The position numbers were made by a program, and so were the translations under genes. The notes under the pieces were generated by a model. That model searched no databases. It saw only the letters and a program-made list of their open reading frames with translations, and was not told where the DNA came from. Of a stretch of 64,000 bases of DNA, positions 60,194 to 64,000 are shown in pieces (the first letter of the stretch is position 1; every line of letters begins with the position of its first letter). The stretch is from Micromonospora profundi (GTDB taxonomy: Bacteria; Actinomycetota; Actinomycetes; Mycobacteriales; Micromonosporaceae): contig NZ_JAATJK010000001.1 in the NCBI RefSeq assembly GCF_011927785.1, forward strand, positions 5,737,001 to 5,801,000. The letters are read 5' to 3'.

Positions 60194-61756
60194 ATGGACC
60201 TGCCGTTCGTCGTTGCCACGCTGACCCGTCGCGGCCTGCTCACCCCCGGCCGGCCCGTCCGGATCGTCTCGCAGCTCAACGCGCTACGTACCTGGGGGTG
60301 GAGCCTCGCCGGCGAACTCCGCCAGGCAGCCGCCCGCGACCCCGGCCGTCCGGCGATCATCGACGAGGACGGCATCGAGCTGACCTACCAGGACCTCCTC
60401 GAACGGGCTGAGCGAACGGCCCGGTCGATGCGCGCCAGGCACGGTTTGCAGCCCGGCGACCGGATCGGTGTGCTCTGCCGCAACCACCACGGGCTCATCG
60501 AGACGATCGTGGCGGCCACCCTGCTCGGCGTCGACGCGGTCCTCGTCAATACCGGACTCTCCGCAGCCCAACTGCGCACGGTCGCCGAGGAACAGCAGCT
60601 ACGGCTGCTGGTGCACGACGACGAATTCGCCGAACGGGTCCTCACACTCCCCGCCGACCTGCCCCGCCTCGACGAACGAGCCCGCGAGGAACTGGTCGCC
60701 GGAGCGCTGCCTGGCGAACTGCGGCCACCGGAGCGCGACGGCCGGATCATCGTGCTCACCTCCGGCACCACCGGCACACCCAAGGGCGCCCGCCGGCCCA
60801 CGCCGCACGGCTTCGGTCCCCTCGTGTCCATCATCGACCGCATCCCGCTGCACGTACGGGACCGCGTCATGATCGCCGCACCGATCTTCCACACCTGGGG
60901 ATTCGCCGCCCTCCAGGTGTGCTTCGCCCTGCGGGCAACGATCGTGCTGCACCGTCGCTTCGACCCGGCCGCCACGCTCGCCGCCCTGGCTGCGCACCAG
61001 TGTGACGCCCTGTTCGCCGTACCGGTGATGGTCCAGCGGCTCATGGAGGTGCCCGCACCGGACCCGCGCCCGTCCCTCAAGGCCGTAGCGGTGAGCGGAT
61101 CGGCACTGCCGGGCGGGCTCGCACCGAAGTTCATGGACGTCTACGGCGACGTCCTCTACAACCTGTACGGCTCCACCGAGGTCTCCTGGGCGTCCATCGC
61201 CGGTCCGGACGAACTGCGCCAGGCCCCCACCACGGCGGGCCGACCACCGCACGGCACCCGCGTGCAGATACTCGACGACGACGGCCGGCCCGTGCCGCAG
61301 GGACGCGTCGGTCGGATCTTCGTCGGCAACGAGATGCTCTTCGAGGGCTACACGTCCGGCGCCAGCCGGGAGAGCCGCGACGGTCTGCTCGATACCGGTG
61401 ACCTCGGCCGGCTCAACGCCGACGGGCTGCTCTTCGTCGACGGCCGGGCCGACGACATGATCGTCTCCGGCGGCGAGAACGTCTTCCCGTCCGAGGTGGA
61501 GGACCTGCTCGCCGGGCTCCCGCAGGTACGCGAGGCGGCAGTGATCGGCGTGCCCGACCCCGAGTACGGTCAACGGCTCGCCGCGTTCCTCGCCCTGCAC
61601 CCCGGCGAGACACTCGACTCCGACGCGGTCCGCGAGTACGTCCGGCGCTACCTGGCCCGTTTCTCCGTACCCAGGGACGTGGTCTACGTGAAATACCTGC
61701 CCCGCAACGCCACCGGCAAGGTGCTCACCCGGGAACTACGCCGCTACGTCAGCTGA
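60194..61756 (+). CDS. Acyl-CoA synthetase (AMP-forming)
   Basis: A 520-residue ANL-superfamily ligase that activates a fatty or other carboxylic acid to the CoA ester. The ATP P-loop is LTSGTTGTPKGARR, then YNLYGSTEVSW, the hinge LDTGDLGRLN and GRADDMIVSGGENVFPSEVE, and the catalytic lysine in NATGKVLTREL. ATG 60194 is eight bases after AAGGAGG; longer in-frame starts lack a site. A terminator and 259 bp separate it from the dehydrogenase, so it has its own promoter. FadD-like, substrate unknown. Confidence 0.9.
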   Translation: MDLPFVVATLTRRGLLTPGRPVRIVSQLNALRTWGWSLAGELRQAAARDPGRPAIIDEDGIELTYQDLLERAERTARSMRARHGLQPGDRIGVLCRNHHGLIETIVAATLLGVDAVLVNTGLSAAQLRTVAEEQQLRLLVHDDEFAERVLTLPADLPRLDERAREELVAGALPGELRPPERDGRIIVLTSGTTGTPKGARRPTPHGFGPLVSIIDRIPLHVRDRVMIAAPIFHTWGFAALQVCFALRATIVLHRRFDPAATLAALAAHQCDALFAVPVMVQRLMEVPAPDPRPSLKAVAVSGSALPGGLAPKFMDVYGDVLYNLYGSTEVSWASIAGPDELRQAPTTAGRPPHGTRVQILDDDGRPVPQGRVGRIFVGNEMLFEGYTSGASRESRDGLLDTGDLGRLNADGLLFVDGRADDMIVSGGENVFPSEVEDLLAGLPQVREAAVIGVPDPEYGQRLAAFLALHPGETLDSDAVREYVRRYLARFSVPRDVVYVKYLPRNATGKVLTRELRRYVS

Positions 61757-61810
61757 CCGCTCCCGGCCGGCTGTCGGACCGCCGCACTGCCCACGGTCCG
61801 GCCGCGGGGA

Positions 61811-63061
61811 TCAGCTGGGGATCGTGATCCGGTTGTCGACGGCTGCGGCGGCGATGTCGGTACGGTGCTGCGAGCCGGCCAGCTCCACCCCGTCCACCAG
61901 CGCGTACGCGGCGTCCCGCGCGGAGGACAGGTCGGGGCCGGTGGCCGTACCGCAGAGGACCCGGCCACCGGCGGACAGCAACGCGCCGTCGCTGGCCCGG
62001 CGGGTGGTCCCCGCGTGGATGATGCCCGGACGGTCCGCGCCGGTGATCACGTCACCGGTGCGCGGCGCCGCCGGGTAGCCCTGCGCGGCGACCACCACTG
62101 TGACCGCGGCGCCGTCCCGCCACCGGAGCGGCGGATGCGCGGCAAGCGTGCCGGTCGCCGCAGCGTGCAGCAGCCCGCCCAGCGGGGACTCCAGCAGCGC
62201 GAGCACCACCTGGGTCTCCGGGTCGCCGAAGCGGGCGTTGAACTCGATCACACGAGGGCCTGCGGCGGTGATCGCCAGCCCGACGTAGAGCAGACCGGCG
62301 AACGGCGTGCCCCGCCGGCGCATCTCGGCCAGGGTCGGGTGGACCACGTCGCGCATGACCTCGTCGACAAGGCCGGGCGGTGACCACGGCAGCGGTGCGT
62401 ACGCGCCCATGCCGCCGGTGTTCGGGCCGGTGTCGCCGTCACCGATCCGCTTGAAGTCCTGTGCCGGCAGCAGCGGCAGAGCCGCCTCCCCGTCGGTGAC
62501 CACGAAGAGGCTGACCTCCGGACCGTCGAGGAACTCCTCGACCACGACCCGGCCGCACTCCTGAGCGTGCGCCAGGGCGGCGGCCCGGTCATCGGTCACC
62601 ACCACGCCCTTGCCGGCGGCGAGCCCGTCGTTCTTCACCACGTACGGTGCGCCGAACTCGTCAAGCGCGCGGCCGGTGCTCTCCGGGTCGGTGCAGGTGT
62701 ACGCCCGCGCGGTGGGCACACCGGCGGCCGTCATCACGTCCTTGGCGAAGGTCTTGGAGCCCTCCAACTGGGCGGCCTCGCCCGAGGGGCCGAAAGCGGC
62801 GATGCCCTTGGCGCGTACCGCGTCGGCGACACCGGCGACCAGCGGCGCCTCCGGCCCGATCACCACCAGGTCAGCCGCGGTCTCCACGGCGAGCGCCGCC
62901 ACCGCGGCCGGATCCGTCGCGGTCACCTCCCGCAGCTCAGCCACCTCAGCGATACCGGGGTTACCCGGTGCCGCGATCAGCGCGGAAACAGCCGGATCGG
63001 AAGCCAACCCGAGCGCGAGAGCGTGCTCCCGCCCACCACCACCCACCAAAAGAACGCGCAC
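61811..63061 (-). CDS. purD: Phosphoribosylamine-glycine ligase
   Basis: A 416-residue GAR synthetase, the second purine step, ATP-grasp fold. It begins MRVLLVGGGGREHALALGL; GPEAPLVAGV, SKTFAKDVM and the ATP-grasp part RVIEFNARFGDPETQVVL are all intact. Full length and normal for the family. It is downstream of purA on the same strand with a palindromic element between them, so co-transcription is uncertain. Confidence 0.95.
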   Translation of the reverse strand: MRVLLVGGGGREHALALGLASDPAVSALIAAPGNPGIAEVAELREVTATDPAAVAALAVETAADLVVIGPEAPLVAGVADAVRAKGIAAFGPSGEAAQLEGSKTFAKDVMTAAGVPTARAYTCTDPESTGRALDEFGAPYVVKNDGLAAGKGVVVTDDRAAALAHAQECGRVVVEEFLDGPEVSLFVVTDGEAALPLLPAQDFKRIGDGDTGPNTGGMGAYAPLPWSPPGLVDEVMRDVVHPTLAEMRRRGTPFAGLLYVGLAITAAGPRVIEFNARFGDPETQVVLALLESPLGGLLHAAATGTLAAHPPLRWRDGAAVTVVVAAQGYPAAPRTGDVITGADRPGIIHAGTTRRASDGALLSAGGRVLCGTATGPDLSSARDAAYALVDGVELAGSQHRTDIAAAAVDNRITIPS

Positions 63062-63096
63062 GCCCGAGATCCTACTGTCCCCCGCACCGACCTCTG

Positions 63097-63155
63097 TTGA
63101 TCATGAGGCTGACGGGTTCCACGGTGATCCATTGGCCCGCCAACCTCATGATCAA
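63097..63155. repeat. TTGATCATGAGG palindromic element
   Basis: TTGATCATGAGG (63097-63108) is inverted at 63144-63155, and the following CGGG/CCCG bases continue the stem with single mismatches. It fills the purA-purD gap (63062-63175). GTTGATCATGA-type palindromes are, as I recall, frequent between genes in Micromonospora. Confidence 0.75.
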
Positions 63156-63175
63156 TGCAGACGATCTGTGCGGGA

Positions 63176-64000
63176 TCAGGGCAGGAGGGGGTGGAGGAGG
63201 ACGTTTTCTTCTCGGCCCGGGCCCACGCCCACCACGCTCACCCTGGTGTTGCAGAGTTCCTCCACCCGGGCGATGTAGCGGCGGGCGTTCTCCGGCAGGT
63301 CGTCGGCGGTGCGGGCCTTGGTGATGTCCTCCCACCACCCGTCGAGCTCCTCGTACACCGGCTTGGCGTGGTGGAAGTCCGTCTGGCTCATCGGCATGTC
63401 GTCGACCCGTACGCCGTTGATCTCATAGCCGACGCAGATCGGCACCTTGGGCAGCCCGGTGAGCACGTCGAGCTTGGTGATGACCAGGTCGGTGACGCCG
63501 TTGAGGCGGCACGCGTACCGGGCCACCACGGCGTCGAACCAGCCGCACCGGCGCTCCCGGCCAGTGGTGGTGCCGTACTCGCCGCCGACCTTGAGCAGGT
63601 GCTGGCCGTTCTCGTCGAAGATCTCGGTCGGGAAGGGCCCGGAGCCGACCCGGGTGGTGTACGCCTTGCTCACCGCGATCACCTTGTTGATCGCGGTGGG
63701 CGGGATGCCGGCGCCCACGCAGGCGCCACCTGCGGTCGGGTTGGACGACGTCACGAAGGGGTACGTGCCGTGGTCCATGTCCAGCATGGTGGCCTGGGCG
63801 CCCTCCAGCAGCACCGTCTCGCCCCTGTCCAGGGCGTCCCAGAGCATCGACCGGGTCTCGGCGATGTACGGCGTGAGCCGCTCCGCGTACTCCAGGTACT
63901 CCTCGACGGTGGCTTCCAGGTCGATCGCCTTGCGGTTGTAGACCTTGAACAGCATCTGGTTCTTCTCGCGCAGCGCGAGTTCCAGCTTCTTGCGCAGGAT
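63176..64000 (-). CDS. purA: Adenylosuccinate synthetase (N-terminal part outside the window)
   Basis: The C-terminal 274 residues of PurA; the frame is open to the window edge. It has all canonical blocks: [46 protein letters not shown] with the IMP-binding arginines, and TKLDVLTGL for GTP. It joins IMP and aspartate in the first step to AMP. The P-loop lies beyond the edge. Its motifs provide a good reference for the divergent paralogue at 55519. Confidence 0.95.
   Translation of the reverse strand: MLRKKLELALREKNQMLFKVYNRKAIDLEATVEEYLEYAERLTPYIAETRSMLWDALDRGETVLLEGAQATMLDMDHGTYPFVTSSNPTAGGACVGAGIPPTAINKVIAVSKAYTTRVGSGPFPTEIFDENGQHLLKVGGEYGTTTGRERRCGWFDAVVARYACRLNGVTDLVITKLDVLTGLPKVPICVGYEINGVRVDDMPMSQTDFHHAKPVYEELDGWWEDITKARTADDLPENARRYIARVEELCNTRVSVVGVGPGREENVLLHPLLP

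Overview
The window is GC-rich actinobacterial chromosome with about one gene per kilobase. Its content points to Micromonospora or a close relative in Micromonosporaceae. The clues are a DUF2231 protein, a BldC regulator beside a DUF8083-type protein and a valine dehydrogenase, a DUF3073 protein, a light-regulator-like MerR/B12 protein at the end of a carotenoid operon, and several kinds of long intergenic palindrome that I recall as common in Micromonospora. I see no phage, plasmid, IS element or CRISPR array.

Layout. 1-1.4 kb: a partial DUF2231 membrane protein and a crotonase. 1.4-11.8 kb: an alpha-glucan locus on the minus strand, made of a LacI regulator, a sugar-binding lipoprotein, two permeases, a GH13 alpha-glucosidase and a large secreted GH87 alpha-1,3-glucanase. 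12-13.2 kb: a serine beta-lactamase-like hydrolase with an in-frame 30-bp duplication. 13.3-18.5 kb: carotenoid genes crtB (divergent) and crtE-crtI-idi, ending in a MerR/B12 regulator. 18.5-19.9 kb: a lipoprotein polysaccharide deacetylase, then tRNA-Glu, tRNA-Asp and tRNA-Phe. 19.9-31 kb: small conserved genes, a substrate-binding lipoprotein that looks circularly permuted, a beta-oxidation pair, a protein with four 13-residue calcium-loop repeats, a methyltransferase, an F420/PPOX protein, BldC, DUF8083 and valine dehydrogenase.

31.7-33.4 kb: DUF3073 and a two-gene RiPP locus, a radical SAM/SPASM enzyme plus a 78-residue precursor whose tail carries aromatic-X-Asn motifs typical of three-residue cyclophanes. 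33.5-47 kb and 61.8-64 kb: purM, purF, purL, purQ, purS, purB, purD and a partial purA, all on the minus strand. Among the first group lie a sterol-carrier-like protein, a membrane protein with a prion-like Tyr/Gly/Gln tail, a ComB-type phosphatase, a trypsin-like protease and a YbjQ protein. 47-48.9 kb: an orphan fused permease-like protein.

48.9-61.8 kb: a fatty-acid region with thiolase, FabG4-type reductase and MaoC dehydratase, then a TetR regulator, SCP2 protein, acyl-CoA dehydrogenase and acyl-CoA ligase. The two halves share an operator sequence. Between them (52.8-56.8 kb) is a tight four-gene operon: an NrtR-type Nudix regulator, a J-domain/pseudokinase, a VWA-like protein and a diverged adenylosuccinate synthetase paralogue. 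That operon is my best candidate for a little-described system; the cyclophane RiPP and the permuted binding protein come next. All family assignments come from reading motifs by eye. No database search was run.
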